DNA of 64,000 nt, taken from NCBI RefSeq assembly GCF_030063245.1, contig NZ_JASISR010000024.1, forward strand, positions 1 to 64,000. Direction: 5' to 3'. How positions within the stretch are numbered: the stretch's first letter is position 1; the number at the start of each line of letters is the position of its first letter. The notes under the pieces were generated by a model that saw nothing but the letters and a program-made list of their open reading frames with translations, searched no databases and was not told where the DNA came from. Positions 1-8,396 of the stretch are shown piece after piece. Both the position numbers and the translations under genes were made by a program. The DNA comes from Paenarthrobacter sp. PH39-S1. GTDB taxonomy: Bacteria > Actinomycetota > Actinomycetes > Actinomycetales > Micrococcaceae.

Positions 1-121
1 CGCGGCCGCACCGAATATGCCGCCCATTTCCCAAGAGGACCACAGCCCCACCTCCAGCGGTACCCCCTAGCCGAAACGAGCAGTACCACCTACCCGGACT
101 AGCCGTACCATCACGCCGTAT
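1..121. other. Unassigned sequence upstream of the truncated ATPase
   Basis: This stretch should hold the first third of the ABC ATPase if the operon were intact. It shows no coding match in any frame and has stops in the forward frames. Two similar blocks, GTACCCCCTAGCCG and GTACCACCTACCCGG, follow one another. I see no clear promoter or ribosome site. Confidence 0.4.
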
Positions 122-745
122 TTGCCATCCGACGGCGAAACGTACGTCCGCGGCGAGCTGGTCACTGGCATTCCCAAGCGGGTGGGTTATATGTTCCAGT
201 CCGACGCGACGCTGCCATGGCAGACCGTGCTGGATAACGTAGCCTCCGGCCCCCGGTATCAGGGCATGTCGCGCAGCGAGGCCAGGGACAAGGCCCGGGT
301 CTGGGTGGACCGGGTGGGGCTGGCCAAGTTCGAAAAGTATTACCCGCACCAGCTCTCCGGCGGCATGCGCAAACGCGTCTCGCTGGCCCAGACGCTGGTG
401 AATGAGCCGGAAATCATGCTGATGGATGAACCGTTCAGCGCCCTGGATGTGCAGACCCGGCAGCTGATGCAGACCGAGTTGCTCCGGCTCTGGTCAGGCA
501 CGGGCGCCGCCATAGTCTTCGTCACCCACGACCTCGAAGAGGCCATTGCACTGGCTGACCGAGTGGTGGTGATGACGGCCAGCCCGGCCACCATCAAGGC
601 GGAATTCACCGTCACTCTCCCCAGGCCGCGCGATGTGGAAGAGGTGCGGCTGACTCCCGAGTTCCTCGCCATTTACCGGCAGGTCTGGAATTCCCTGCGC
701 GAAGAAGTGGATCAGGCCCGCGCTGCTGCGAGCCTGGCCGGATAG
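122..745 (+). CDS. ABC transporter ATP-binding protein, N-terminally truncated (SsuB/TauB-like)
   Basis: The 207 residues match the C-terminal two thirds of a nitrate/sulfonate/taurine-type importer ATPase. Visible are the Q-loop region (VGYMFQSDATLPW), the signature LSGGMRKR, Walker B LMDEPFSALD and the switch His (VTHDLEEA). The Walker A P-loop, which should lie about 60 residues further upstream, is absent. The frame is open only back to a TAG at 68-70, and bases 71-121 encode nothing like an ABC domain. Family resemblance begins almost exactly at the TTG used here as start. The gene is followed after 4 nt by the permease, so it once headed this operon. Without Walker A it should not bind ATP. 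A deletion, or a join at the contig edge, could explain it. Confidence 0.75.
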   Translation: MPSDGETYVRGELVTGIPKRVGYMFQSDATLPWQTVLDNVASGPRYQGMSRSEARDKARVWVDRVGLAKFEKYYPHQLSGGMRKRVSLAQTLVNEPEIMLMDEPFSALDVQTRQLMQTELLRLWSGTGAAIVFVTHDLEEAIALADRVVVMTASPATIKAEFTVTLPRPRDVEEVRLTPEFLAIYRQVWNSLREEVDQARAAASLAG

Positions 746-749
746 GACC

Positions 750-1661
750 ATGACCATGACAGCTCCATCATCTGCCCCCTCCAATAAGGCTCAAAAGCCG
801 CTGGCCGCCTACCAACTCTCCCGGGAACGCGAGGCACAGCTTCTGGCCGGTGCGCGGAAATCCGTGCGCGTCACCACCGGCAAAATCTGGGCCCTCCGGG
901 TGCTGATCATTGCCCTCTGGCTGGGCAGCTGGGAGGCCACAGCCACCTATCTGATCGACCCGTTCTTCTACTCCAAGCCGTCCCTGATCTGGGACCGCCT
1001 GGTGCAGTGGTTCAGTACCGGAACGCAATTCGGCTCGGTCTGGGAAAACCTGGGATACACCGTCCTCGAGGCGTTGCTCGGATTCATCATCGGCACCGTG
1101 GCCGGAATTGTCCTCGGCGTCCTGCTGGGCCGCAGCCGCTTCCTGGCCGAGGTGTTCTCGCCGTTCATCAAGGCCGCCAATGCCGTGCCGCGCATCGTGC
1201 TGGCCGCGCTGTTCATTCTGTGGTTCGGTTTCGACATCAGCTCCAAGGTCGCCACCGTCGTCGTGCTGGTGTTCTTCGCCGTGTTCTTCAATGCCTTCAC
1301 CGGGGCACGGGAAGTGGACGGCAACGTGGTCAACAACGCCCGGATCCTGGGTGCCAGCAAGGCCAAGATCCTGACCTCGATCGTGCTGCCTAGCGCCACC
1401 ACCTGGATCCTCTCCTCCCTGCACACCGCCTTCGGCTTCGCGCTAATCGGCGCCATCGTCGGTGAATACGCCGGAGCCAAGAAGGGCATGGGCATGTTGA
1501 TCGCCAACGCCCAGGGTACTTTCGATGCCGCAGGAATCTACGCCGGCATGATCATCGTCACCATCGTGGCTCTGCTGGCGGAAATGCTCATCACCACCGC
1601 AGAAAACAAACTCCTCAAATGGCGGCCCTCCGAGGCCAAAACGCAAGCACAAGGAATCTGA
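750..1661 (+). CDS. ABC transporter permease (SsuC/TauC-like)
   Basis: This 303-residue inner-membrane subunit belongs to the binding-protein-dependent transport permease family. A charged N-terminal segment of about 45 residues precedes a first membrane helix (residues ~48-65). About five more helices follow, with the cytoplasmic EAA-type loop (NNARILGASKAKILTSIVLP) near residue 200, which contacts the ATPase. It starts 4 nt after the ATPase stop, and its TGA overlaps the ATG of the substrate-binding gene, so the three form one translationally coupled operon. The substrate cannot be read from the sequence. The family includes nitrate, alkanesulfonate, taurine and hydroxymethylpyrimidine importers. 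Confidence 0.88.
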   Translation: MTMTAPSSAPSNKAQKPLAAYQLSREREAQLLAGARKSVRVTTGKIWALRVLIIALWLGSWEATATYLIDPFFYSKPSLIWDRLVQWFSTGTQFGSVWENLGYTVLEALLGFIIGTVAGIVLGVLLGRSRFLAEVFSPFIKAANAVPRIVLAALFILWFGFDISSKVATVVVLVFFAVFFNAFTGAREVDGNVVNNARILGASKAKILTSIVLPSATTWILSSLHTAFGFALIGAIVGEYAGAKKGMGMLIANAQGTFDAAGIYAGMIIVTIVALLAEMLITTAENKLLKWRPSEAKTQAQGI

Positions 1662-2719
1662 TGAAAAACCCGAAAATGCAACGACGCACCCTGCAGGCCG
1701 CAACACTTCTAGTCACCGCCGCCATGGCCGTCGGGATGAGCGGTTGCCGCAGCAGCAGCACGGCCAACGCCGATGCCGCCGCGAAACCGGAAGTCACCAT
1801 TATTGTGGGTGGCCTGGAAAAGGTCATATATATGCCCGCCAAGCTGGCCGAAGGTCTGGGATTGTTCGAGAAGGAAGGCGTCAAGGTCAATCTGCTCGGC
1901 GAGCAGTCCGGCGCCAGTGCGGAGAACTCGCTGCTGACCGGCGCGTCTCAGGCCGTCGTCGGCTTCTACGACCACACCGTGGACCTGCAGGCGAAGGGCC
2001 AGTGCATCACCTCGGTGGCGCAGCTGGCCAATATCCCCGGCGAGGCGGAAGTGGTCTCCACCGCGAAGGCCGATTCGATCACCAGTGCCAAGGACTTCGA
2101 GGGCAAGAACCTGGGCATCACCTCGCTGGGCTCGTCCACGGATTTCCTCACCCAGGCCCTCGCCGGGCAGGCGGGCGTGCAGAAATATACGCCGGCAAAG
2201 GTCGGAGCCGGGCAGACCTTCATCGCTTCGATGAACAATGGCGGCATTGACGCCGGGATGACCACCGACCCCACCATCGCGCAGCTGGTGCAAAGCGGCC
2301 AGGGCAAGGTCCTGATCGATATGCGGACCGAGGAAGGCACCCGCCAGGCCCTTGGCGGCCTCTACCCCGCAGCCTCGGTGTACATGTCCTGCGATTATGT
2401 GCAGAAGAACCCGAAGACCGTCCAGAAGGTTGTCAACGCGTTCGTCGGTGCGCTGGACTTCATCACGACGCATACTGCGGCGGAAATCGCGGCCAAAATG
2501 CCTTCCGATTATGCCAACTCCGGTGCGGGCCTGTATGAGAAGTCCATCAATGACACCAAGACCATGTTCAACAAGGACGGCAAGATGGACGCGGACGGCG
2601 CCAAGAACGTGGTGAAGATCCTCGACCAGTACTCCACGAACGTCTTGGGCAAGGGCTCCACGATCGATCTGTCCAAGACCTACACCACGGAGTTTGTGGA
2701 CCAGGTTCCGGCCAAGTAG
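1661..2719 (+). CDS. ABC transporter substrate-binding lipoprotein (NMT1/THI5-like)
   Basis: The start is ATG at 1661, which shares its A with the permease stop (TGATG). An in-frame upstream ATG at 1619 lies inside the permease gene and is unlikely. The 352-residue product has a basic N-region, a hydrophobic stretch and a lipobox ending VGMSGC at about residue 28, so it should be a lipid-anchored extracellular receptor. The rest resembles NMT1/THI5-like periplasmic binding proteins, with an early GGLEKVIYMPAKLAEGLGLF segment and a later SSTDFLTQALAGQAG segment. It would deliver an anionic or pyrimidine-like ligand to the permease at 750-1661. The ATPase of this operon is truncated, so the system may not work unless another ATPase substitutes. 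Confidence 0.88.
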   Translation: MKNPKMQRRTLQAATLLVTAAMAVGMSGCRSSSTANADAAAKPEVTIIVGGLEKVIYMPAKLAEGLGLFEKEGVKVNLLGEQSGASAENSLLTGASQAVVGFYDHTVDLQAKGQCITSVAQLANIPGEAEVVSTAKADSITSAKDFEGKNLGITSLGSSTDFLTQALAGQAGVQKYTPAKVGAGQTFIASMNNGGIDAGMTTDPTIAQLVQSGQGKVLIDMRTEEGTRQALGGLYPAASVYMSCDYVQKNPKTVQKVVNAFVGALDFITTHTAAEIAAKMPSDYANSGAGLYEKSINDTKTMFNKDGKMDADGAKNVVKILDQYSTNVLGKGSTIDLSKTYTTEFVDQVPAK

Positions 2720-2757
2720 GCAGGCTTTAACAACCTGCGGCTTCACAACCTAGGACG

Positions 2758-2796
2758 ACGGCGGTTCCCCGGTCGGCTGGATCGGGGAACCGCCGT
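2758..2796. terminator. Bidirectional hairpin terminator
   Basis: A perfect 14-bp stem (2758-2771 with 2783-2796) closes an 11-nt loop between the convergent binding-protein gene and the ECF ATPase gene. There is no long T-run, as is common in high-GC actinobacteria. Confidence 0.75.
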
Positions 2797-2873
2797 TCGG
2801 GGTTCTTCCCGGTGCTGCCCGCAGCTTGTGCGGGACGGGATCACGTTGGCGGTGAAAGCAGCAAGCCGTTGGG

Positions 2874-4487
2874 CTACGGTTCCCGCCGGCGCAGCCAGGC
2901 TGCGGGGGCCTGCACGCCGAAGGCTTCACCGCCGGCGAAGTGGCGCTCCAAGACCCGGGCAAAGGGCCCGTCCGCAACGATCCGCCCGCCGCTGAGCAGC
3001 ACCAGCCGATTACAGTGCCGGTAGGCGAAGTCCAGGTCGTGGGTGACGAGGGCCACCGCCGCTCCGCGCGCCGATTCTTGGGAAATCGCCTCCGCCAGCC
3101 GGTCCAGACCGTCCCGGTCCGTCGCCACCGTCGGCTCGTCCATCACCAGCACAGCCGGACGCCGTGCCAGCACGGTGGCCAGTGCCACCAGCCTCTGCGC
3201 CGAGGCCGGCAGCTCGTAGGGGTGCGCCCCGGCCAGTTCGGCCAAGCCGCAGCGCCGCAATGCCTCCTTGATTGCGGCCTCCCGTGCGGCCGGATCGAGT
3301 TCCGGCAGTCCGTAGCCGACTTCGCGGGCTACGGTCCGTTCAAAGAGCTGGTCCTGCGGGTCTTGGAACAGATAGGAAACATCCGCGGAAACATTGCCGA
3401 CAGACTGCCCTGCAATGTCACGGTCCAGGATCCGAACGGTGCCTGACTCGGGCCGGGCCAAGCCGTTGAGGTGGCGCAGCAGGGTGGTTTTGCCGGCGCC
3501 GTTCGCCCCCGCGATCGCAACCCGCTCGCCGGCACCAAGGGCCAGATCTACGCCGTCGAGCACGGTCTGTGTCGGCGTCTTGGCGCGCTTCCGGGAGGGA
3601 AGGAAAGGCCGACGGCGTTCCGTACCATAGCGGTAAACGACGCCACCCAGCGCGGCCGCGGGGGTCCGGGCGGACGACGTGGGGCATGGCGGCTGAAGTA
3701 TATTTTCCGCACGATCCGGCGCATCCAGCGGATCGGGGATTACCGGAAGGCGAGCGGCCCAGGCGGACTTCAGCACCGCAGGCCGTGGTCCGGACGCTAC
3801 CATTTTTCCGCCGTCGAGCAGCAGCATCCGTCCGGCCAGACGCCCGGCACCGCCCAGCTCCGGTGAGAGCAGCACCACGCCAGCCCCACGGTCCAACAGC
3901 GATCCGATCACGTTTTCCACGGCGCGCCGGGCGTCCGCGTCCAGGCCGGCCATCGGCTCATCCAGGACCAGCGTCGCGGGGTTCAGCGCAGCCGCAGATG
4001 CAATGATCATCCGCCGCTGCTCGCCGCCGGAGAGCTCGGACGGTTTGCGCTCAAGCAGTTCCGTCAGCCCCAGCGCGCTGGCCGTTGTCCGGACCCGCTG
4101 TTTCATCAGGCCGTGCTCCATCCCGGCGTTCTCCAGCGCGAAGGCGATCTCCTCCGCGACGGTGGCCGCAACGGTGGACAGCTGGGCGGACGGTATCTGG
4201 CCCACATAGGCAATATGCCGGTTCCAGACTGCCGGGTTGATCCGCGGGTTCACTGAGCTTGCGCCGGAAAACACCAGGCTCTCCCCCGCCACCTCAAAGC
4301 GGGCCGTCAGCGCCCCGTTATGCCGCCCCGGCAGCACACCGGCCAGGATCCGCGCCAGCGTGGACTTCCCGGAGCCGGACCCACCGGCCACGAGCACACA
4401 TTCGCTGGCGCCCACGTCCAGCTCGATACCCTGCAGGGTGGGCCGATCCTCGCCCGGGTAATAAAAAGTCTCCAGACTGAGCCGCAT
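2874..4487 (-). CDS. ECF transporter energy-coupling ATPase, two fused ABC domains
   Basis: The product has 537 residues and two ABC ATPase domains in one chain, as in YkoD-type ECF transporters. Domain 1 has Walker A GGSGSGKST (35-43), signature LSGGEQRR and Walker B LVLDEPMAGLD. Domain 2 has Walker A GANGAGKTT and Walker B LVMDEPTVATD followed by the switch His (VTHDLDF). In domain 2 the usual LSGGQ is replaced by LPASA, so one composite ATP site may be degenerate. The start is ATG at 4487, whose A is shared with the stop of the T-component gene (TGATG). An in-frame extension to 4529 would overlap that gene further. It powers uptake with the T and S components upstream. Confidence 0.9.
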   Translation of the reverse strand: MRLSLETFYYPGEDRPTLQGIELDVGASECVLVAGGSGSGKSTLARILAGVLPGRHNGALTARFEVAGESLVFSGASSVNPRINPAVWNRHIAYVGQIPSAQLSTVAATVAEEIAFALENAGMEHGLMKQRVRTTASALGLTELLERKPSELSGGEQRRMIIASAAALNPATLVLDEPMAGLDADARRAVENVIGSLLDRGAGVVLLSPELGGAGRLAGRMLLLDGGKMVASGPRPAVLKSAWAARLPVIPDPLDAPDRAENILQPPCPTSSARTPAAALGGVVYRYGTERRRPFLPSRKRAKTPTQTVLDGVDLALGAGERVAIAGANGAGKTTLLRHLNGLARPESGTVRILDRDIAGQSVGNVSADVSYLFQDPQDQLFERTVAREVGYGLPELDPAAREAAIKEALRRCGLAELAGAHPYELPASAQRLVALATVLARRPAVLVMDEPTVATDRDGLDRLAEAISQESARGAAVALVTHDLDFAYRHCNRLVLLSGGRIVADGPFARVLERHFAGGEAFGVQAPAAWLRRREP

Positions 4488-5269
4488 CACCGGACACCGC
4501 CGGGCGTGAACCAGCCCGGCCCGAACCAAAGCATTAGGAACACCGCCAGGGCTGCCACGGCGAGCCAGCGGATGATTCTCTGCGCTGGAGAATCAGGCAC
4601 CTCCCGGTAACTGGTACGCGGGCCGCGGCCGCCGAAGCCCCGCGCTTCCAGGGAATCCGCCCTGCTGCCGGCCTCATGCAGCAGGGCCATCACCAGGGGC
4701 ACCGCCTGCTGCTGGACCGCGCGCAGCCGGCCGCCGGCTCCCTGGCCGGTGACCAGCCCCCGCGACTGCTGCGCCTGGGCAATCCGGCGGGCGCGCCCGC
4801 TGACGGCCGGGGCAATGGTGAGGGTGGAACATAGGACAAATCCAAGCTGCGGCGGGAACCGGTACTTGGTGAGCAAGGCCATCAGATCCGCCGGCCGCAC
4901 ACTGAAGGAAAATGCCAGGCACACCACTACGAAAACGGCCGTGCGCAGCCCCATGCCGGCGGCGAATTGAAGTCCCTCCGCCGTCACGCGGACCGGGCCG
5001 GCCGTCCAGAGAATGGTCCGGCCCTCGTGGAAGAACAGGCCGTGCGTGAGCAGCAGGGACAACCAGAACGGAACCATGATCACGGCCGCCGCGGGCAGCA
5101 CCTTGCGCCCCAGCCCGTTAAGGGCCAGCAGTGTAGCCAGCAGCAACAGAACCGCTGCTGAAACCGCCCAGCTGTTGATCGCCGTCGTCGTGACCGCTAT
5201 GACGACGGCGGCGCTCAGCAGGGTGAGCGGGTTCAGTCCGCCGGGGCCTGCCGGAGAGTCGGGAAGCAA
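4487..5269 (-). CDS. ECF transporter transmembrane component T (EcfT/CbiQ family)
   Basis: This 260-residue protein has four to five hydrophobic segments and, in the C-terminal cytoplasmic part, the two short Ala-Arg-Gly helical motifs that couple EcfT to the ATPases (QQSRG near residue 168 and EARGFG near 205). It should be the membrane scaffold between the S component and the fused ATPase. It begins 5 nt after the S gene and overlaps the ATPase gene by one base, which makes a tight S-T-AA operon. Confidence 0.88.
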   Translation of the reverse strand: MLPDSPAGPGGLNPLTLLSAAVVIAVTTTAINSWAVSAAVLLLLATLLALNGLGRKVLPAAAVIMVPFWLSLLLTHGLFFHEGRTILWTAGPVRVTAEGLQFAAGMGLRTAVFVVVCLAFSFSVRPADLMALLTKYRFPPQLGFVLCSTLTIAPAVSGRARRIAQAQQSRGLVTGQGAGGRLRAVQQQAVPLVMALLHEAGSRADSLEARGFGGRGPRTSYREVPDSPAQRIIRWLAVAALAVFLMLWFGPGWFTPGGVR

Positions 5270-5274
5270 AGACG

Positions 5275-6084
5275 CTAGGAGGTCTTGGCGCCGGCCAGCA
5301 CCCGGTGGCGCCGGATGAACGGGAACTGCAAAGTGGTGCGGCGTGGCAGGGCGTAAACCAGCAGCGCCACGACGCTGAAGACGATCGCCTTGTCCATCGG
5401 ATCCGACAGCAGCGCCTGCTTGGTGATGGCGCTCAGAAGCGAGTCCCCCATCGCCCGGAACGCGCTCACAACGGCCCCCGTCGCAATGCCGGAGGTCCCC
5501 CCATACACGAACGCCGCGATCGGCGCCGAGAACACGCCGGCAAAGATTCCGGTGACGAAGCCGGCAACCGGGGCAAGGTAGAACCGCCGGAACAGGCCGT
5601 AGCGTGCCGCAAGTCCGGCCAGGAATCCGATCAGCGCGGCACCGGCCGCGAACGGCAGGACGGTGGGGTTGAACAGGGACCAGACGATGCCGCTGAGCGC
5701 ACCCGTTGCCGCGCCGGCCGCTGGACCGGCGAGCACCGCGATCAGCACTGTGCCGACGGAATCGAGGTAAAACGGCACCAGCGTGCTCCCGATGAACTGA
5801 CCAAGGACGATGTTCAGCACCAGGGCAACAGGGATCAGCACCAGCGTCGAGGTGGGAACGGTGGGGAGAACGCCGGCAATCAGCAGCACGGCGCCAAGCA
5901 GGAAGCCGGACAGCGCCAGCAATGTGGAGCCGCTGGAGAGGCCGTTAGTAAGGTCCGTCGGCTGGGCCAGCACTAAGTAGACGTAGGTTGCGGCGATGGA
6001 GGCACCGCCCAGGATTTCCAGCAGGCGGCGGTTACGGCCGGCCGCCTGTCCAGAGGCGGGCAGGGTCAATGAGGAGGAGGACAT
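5275..6084 (-). CDS. ECF transporter S component (substrate-capture membrane protein)
   Basis: The product has 269 residues and about seven hydrophobic segments separated by short loops. Gly/Ala-rich helices such as FLDSVG-type LDSVGTVL and AGPAAGAATGALSG are seen in this S-component superfamily. It heads the S-T-AA gene set and is preceded by 144 nt without a gene, which likely holds its promoter. Substrate specificity is not visible. The nucleoside hydrolase gene immediately upstream on the same strand suggests a nucleoside or nucleobase, but thiamine-precursor S components are an alternative. Confidence 0.82.
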   Translation of the reverse strand: MSSSSLTLPASGQAAGRNRRLLEILGGASIAATYVYLVLAQPTDLTNGLSSGSTLLALSGFLLGAVLLIAGVLPTVPTSTLVLIPVALVLNIVLGQFIGSTLVPFYLDSVGTVLIAVLAGPAAGAATGALSGIVWSLFNPTVLPFAAGAALIGFLAGLAARYGLFRRFYLAPVAGFVTGIFAGVFSAPIAAFVYGGTSGIATGAVVSAFRAMGDSLLSAITKQALLSDPMDKAIVFSVVALLVYALPRRTTLQFPFIRRHRVLAGAKTS

Positions 6085-6180
6085 CAGGAATCCTTGAGAG
6101 TACGGAAACGGTCCGCCTATGTCACCTTGGCGCAGTTAACCATTCTAGCCGCTCGGGCTCGCCCCCGACCCCACCATCCC

Positions 6181-6204
6181 GGCCGTCCGTCCCCGCTGAC
6201 GGCC
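6181..6204. terminator. Small hairpin between nucleoside hydrolase and S-component genes
   Basis: The arms GGCCGTC (6181-6187) and GACGGCC (6198-6204) are perfectly complementary with a 10-nt loop. The hairpin lies about 25 nt past the nucleoside hydrolase stop on the minus strand. It could be a weak terminator or attenuator separating the two gene groups. Confidence 0.4.
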
Positions 6205-6228
6205 AGGCGGTCCGACAGGTTGTCATGG

Positions 6229-7275
6229 TCAGTGATTGGTCTCCGTGGCCGGCCCGTAGAGGTCCCGGGCCAGACCGCCGAGCGACCTGATCAGCTCCCC
6301 AAAACACTGCTCCGGGTCATTGTCCACCACAATCCGGGCGTTGGGCGCCTTACCCCAGAGCCCGCGGAAGTCCGCGACCGTGGTGCCCACCAGCAGCGGC
6401 GAGGAGGTTTCGACGTCGACCGTCGCCAGCCGTGTCCGATACGGGGTGCGGTCAGCGGCCACCGCAGCGGCAAACGCGTCGTGCACGTGCGCAATATACC
6501 CCTGGTCGTAGAGCCGGTGGAACTCCATATAGAACCGGATGGCGTCCGAGAGGCAGGCCACCAGCGGGTTGTCCGAGCTGCTGCGCTGCCCTTCCGGCTG
6601 CCCCGGCAACACCAGCTCCGGGTGTGCTCCAGCAACCTCCGCCAGCCGTGCCAGGTGCTCTGGCCGCATTTCGATCCGTTCCGTGGTTTCCAGCGCACAG
6701 ACAATCGGCAGCCTGTCCTCCGGCAGCCCCGTGTAGGCCTCGAAGACCTCCCGGGCGGCGTGCGGATCCACCGAAACATTCCATTCGGCGGTGGGCGTGG
6801 TGTTGCCCTGGTAATAGAAGCAGCCGCCCATGATCACCAGCCCCTTGAGCAGACGCGGGAGCTCCGGTTCACGCCGCAGCGCCAACGCGAAGTTGGTCAG
6901 CGGGCCGGTGATCAGGCCGGTGATCTCCCCCGGATGCGCCCTGACCTGATCCACCCACACGTCGACGGCGTGGCGCTGCGAAATTTGCTGCGCCGGCTGC
7001 GGCAGGGCCGCGTATCCGATGCCCTGCGGGCCGTGGGTCTCCTCCGTGGTGACCAGCGGGATCTCCAGCGGCACCTCGGCACCGATCGCTACCTCGATTC
7101 CGGCCCGGCCGCAGAGTTCCAGCAGCGAGAGGTTGTTCAGGGCCACCTGGCGGGCACCGACATTGCCGGCCGTACAGGTGACCGCCTGCACCTGCACTTC
7201 TGGTCGGGACAGCAGGTACACCAGCGCCATGGCGTCGTCGATGCCGGTATCCATGTCGGCCAAAATCCGATTCAT
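6229..7275 (-). CDS. Nucleoside hydrolase (IunH/URH family)
   Basis: This 348-residue cytoplasmic enzyme hydrolyses the N-glycosidic bond of ribonucleosides to a free base and ribose. The N-terminus carries the family hallmark MDTGIDDAMA, whose Asp9, Asp13 and Asp14 bind Ca2+ and ribose. Further family blocks are LTGPLTNFALALR and, near the C-terminus, the active-site His region (HVHDAFAAAVA). The ATG shares its A with the TAA of the upstream aldo/keto reductase gene (TAATG), so the two are translationally coupled. With the ECF transporter downstream, the context suggests nucleoside uptake and salvage. Confidence 0.92.
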   Translation of the reverse strand: MNRILADMDTGIDDAMALVYLLSRPEVQVQAVTCTAGNVGARQVALNNLSLLELCGRAGIEVAIGAEVPLEIPLVTTEETHGPQGIGYAALPQPAQQISQRHAVDVWVDQVRAHPGEITGLITGPLTNFALALRREPELPRLLKGLVIMGGCFYYQGNTTPTAEWNVSVDPHAAREVFEAYTGLPEDRLPIVCALETTERIEMRPEHLARLAEVAGAHPELVLPGQPEGQRSSSDNPLVACLSDAIRFYMEFHRLYDQGYIAHVHDAFAAAVAADRTPYRTRLATVDVETSSPLLVGTTVADFRGLWGKAPNARIVVDNDPEQCFGELIRSLGGLARDLYGPATETNH

Positions 7276-8252
7276 TAGAACAGAGCCACCTTGGGCACCT
7301 GCGGGAAAATTACGTCCAGCTCGGCCAGCTCCTGGGCCGACGGCGTCCAGCAGACCGCCGCCGCATTGGCCCGGACCTGCTCGATCTTCGTTGCTCCGGC
7401 AATAACGCTGCTGACGGATGGCTGCGCCGCAAGCCAGGAAAACGCCACCTGCACCTCGGTCAGTTCCCGCGCCGCGGCGAACGTGCCGAACTTCCCCAGC
7501 TGGTCCCAGTCGGCCTGCGCCAGCAGGTTGGTCCGGGAATGGGTCAGCCTGCTGCCCTCCGGCGCGTTGCCCTTGCTGTACTTGCCGGTGAGCAGCCCGT
7601 TGGCGAGCGGGAAGTAGGGCAGCAGGCCGAGCCCGTAGGCCTCCGCCGCGGGAGTGACCTCGAGCTCCGCGCGCCGGTCCAGCAGGTTGTAGTGGTTCTG
7701 CGCGGAGATGAACGGCGTGCAGCCGCGGACCCGTGCCGTGAACTCTGCCTCCGCGATCTGCCAGCCGGCGCGGTTGGAATGGCCGATGTAGCGGACCTTC
7801 CCGGCGGTGACCAGCTGGTCCAGGGCGGCGAGCGTTTCATCGATGGGAGTGAGCGGATCCGGCGTGTGGAACTGGTAGAGGTCGATCCAGTCGGTCCCGA
7901 GCCGGCGCAGCGACGCTTCGGCGGCCTTGACGATGTAGCGGCGCGATCCCCTGCGGCCCCAATCGGCCCCGTTTGCCCCCTCCGTGTCCATTCCGAACTT
8001 GGTGGCAACAATGACGTCCCCGCGCCTGCCGGCGAGGGCCTTGCCGAGCATTTCCTCGCTCAGGCCCGGTGTCATGCCGTACGTATCGGCGACGTCAAAG
8101 AGCGTGATGCCTTCGTCAATAGCGGCGCCGATCACCGCGTTGGTCCCTTCCTGCCTCTGGGTCGCAGTCCCGGTGCGGCCCAGGTTATTGCAGCCGAGGC
8201 CGACGACGGAAACGGTGAGTCCGGAGGTGCCAAGTTGTCGATATTGAGTCAT
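7275..8252 (-). CDS. Aldo/keto reductase
   Basis: The product is a 325-residue NAD(P)H-dependent TIM-barrel oxidoreductase. The catalytic tetrad is visible as Asp53 and Tyr58 in FDVADTYG, Lys85 in VATKFG and the His of YQFHTPD. The cofactor-binding C-terminal segment SSVIAGATKIEQVRANA is also present. It is most like the group that includes the voltage-gated-channel beta-subunit-like and YghZ/Tas reductases. It is the first gene of the minus-strand unit that continues with nucleoside hydrolase. A role in pentose or sugar metabolism is inferred from context only. Confidence 0.9.
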   Translation of the reverse strand: MTQYRQLGTSGLTVSVVGLGCNNLGRTGTATQRQEGTNAVIGAAIDEGITLFDVADTYGMTPGLSEEMLGKALAGRRGDVIVATKFGMDTEGANGADWGRRGSRRYIVKAAEASLRRLGTDWIDLYQFHTPDPLTPIDETLAALDQLVTAGKVRYIGHSNRAGWQIAEAEFTARVRGCTPFISAQNHYNLLDRRAELEVTPAAEAYGLGLLPYFPLANGLLTGKYSKGNAPEGSRLTHSRTNLLAQADWDQLGKFGTFAAARELTEVQVAFSWLAAQPSVSSVIAGATKIEQVRANAAAVCWTPSAQELAELDVIFPQVPKVALF

Positions 8253-8281
8253 TCGTCCAGCCTACCTGCGCAGAGTCCGGG

Positions 8282-8304
8282 GCAGACTCCCGGGCAGAGT
8301 CTGC
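8282..8304. other. Small hairpin upstream of the aldo/keto reductase gene
   Basis: GCAGACTC (8282-8289) pairs perfectly with GAGTCTGC (8297-8304) around a 7-nt loop. It lies between the aldo/keto reductase start and the terminator at 8331-8366. It could be an operator or part of a composite terminator. No function can be assigned. Confidence 0.35.
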
Positions 8305-8330
8305 GTGCCGGCGCCATGTGCCGGTGAAGT

Positions 8331-8366
8331 GGACGGATGCCTTGGAATTTTCTAAGGCATCCGTCC
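8331..8366 (-). terminator. Strong hairpin terminator after the dxs operon
   Basis: A perfect 13-bp stem (GGACGGATGCCTT, 8331-8343, with 8354-8366) encloses an AT-rich 10-nt loop. It lies 31 nt past the stop of the last minus-strand gene of the dxs group, so it should end that transcript. Confidence 0.8.
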
Positions 8367-8396
8367 AGACAACCGGCAATCCTCCCGAGGCACCGG

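Noticed and set aside
1709-2746. Long minus-strand open frame opposite the substrate-binding gene
   Set aside because: It is antisense to a well-supported lipoprotein gene, is rich in His/Arg/Leu from high-GC third positions, and has no domain features.
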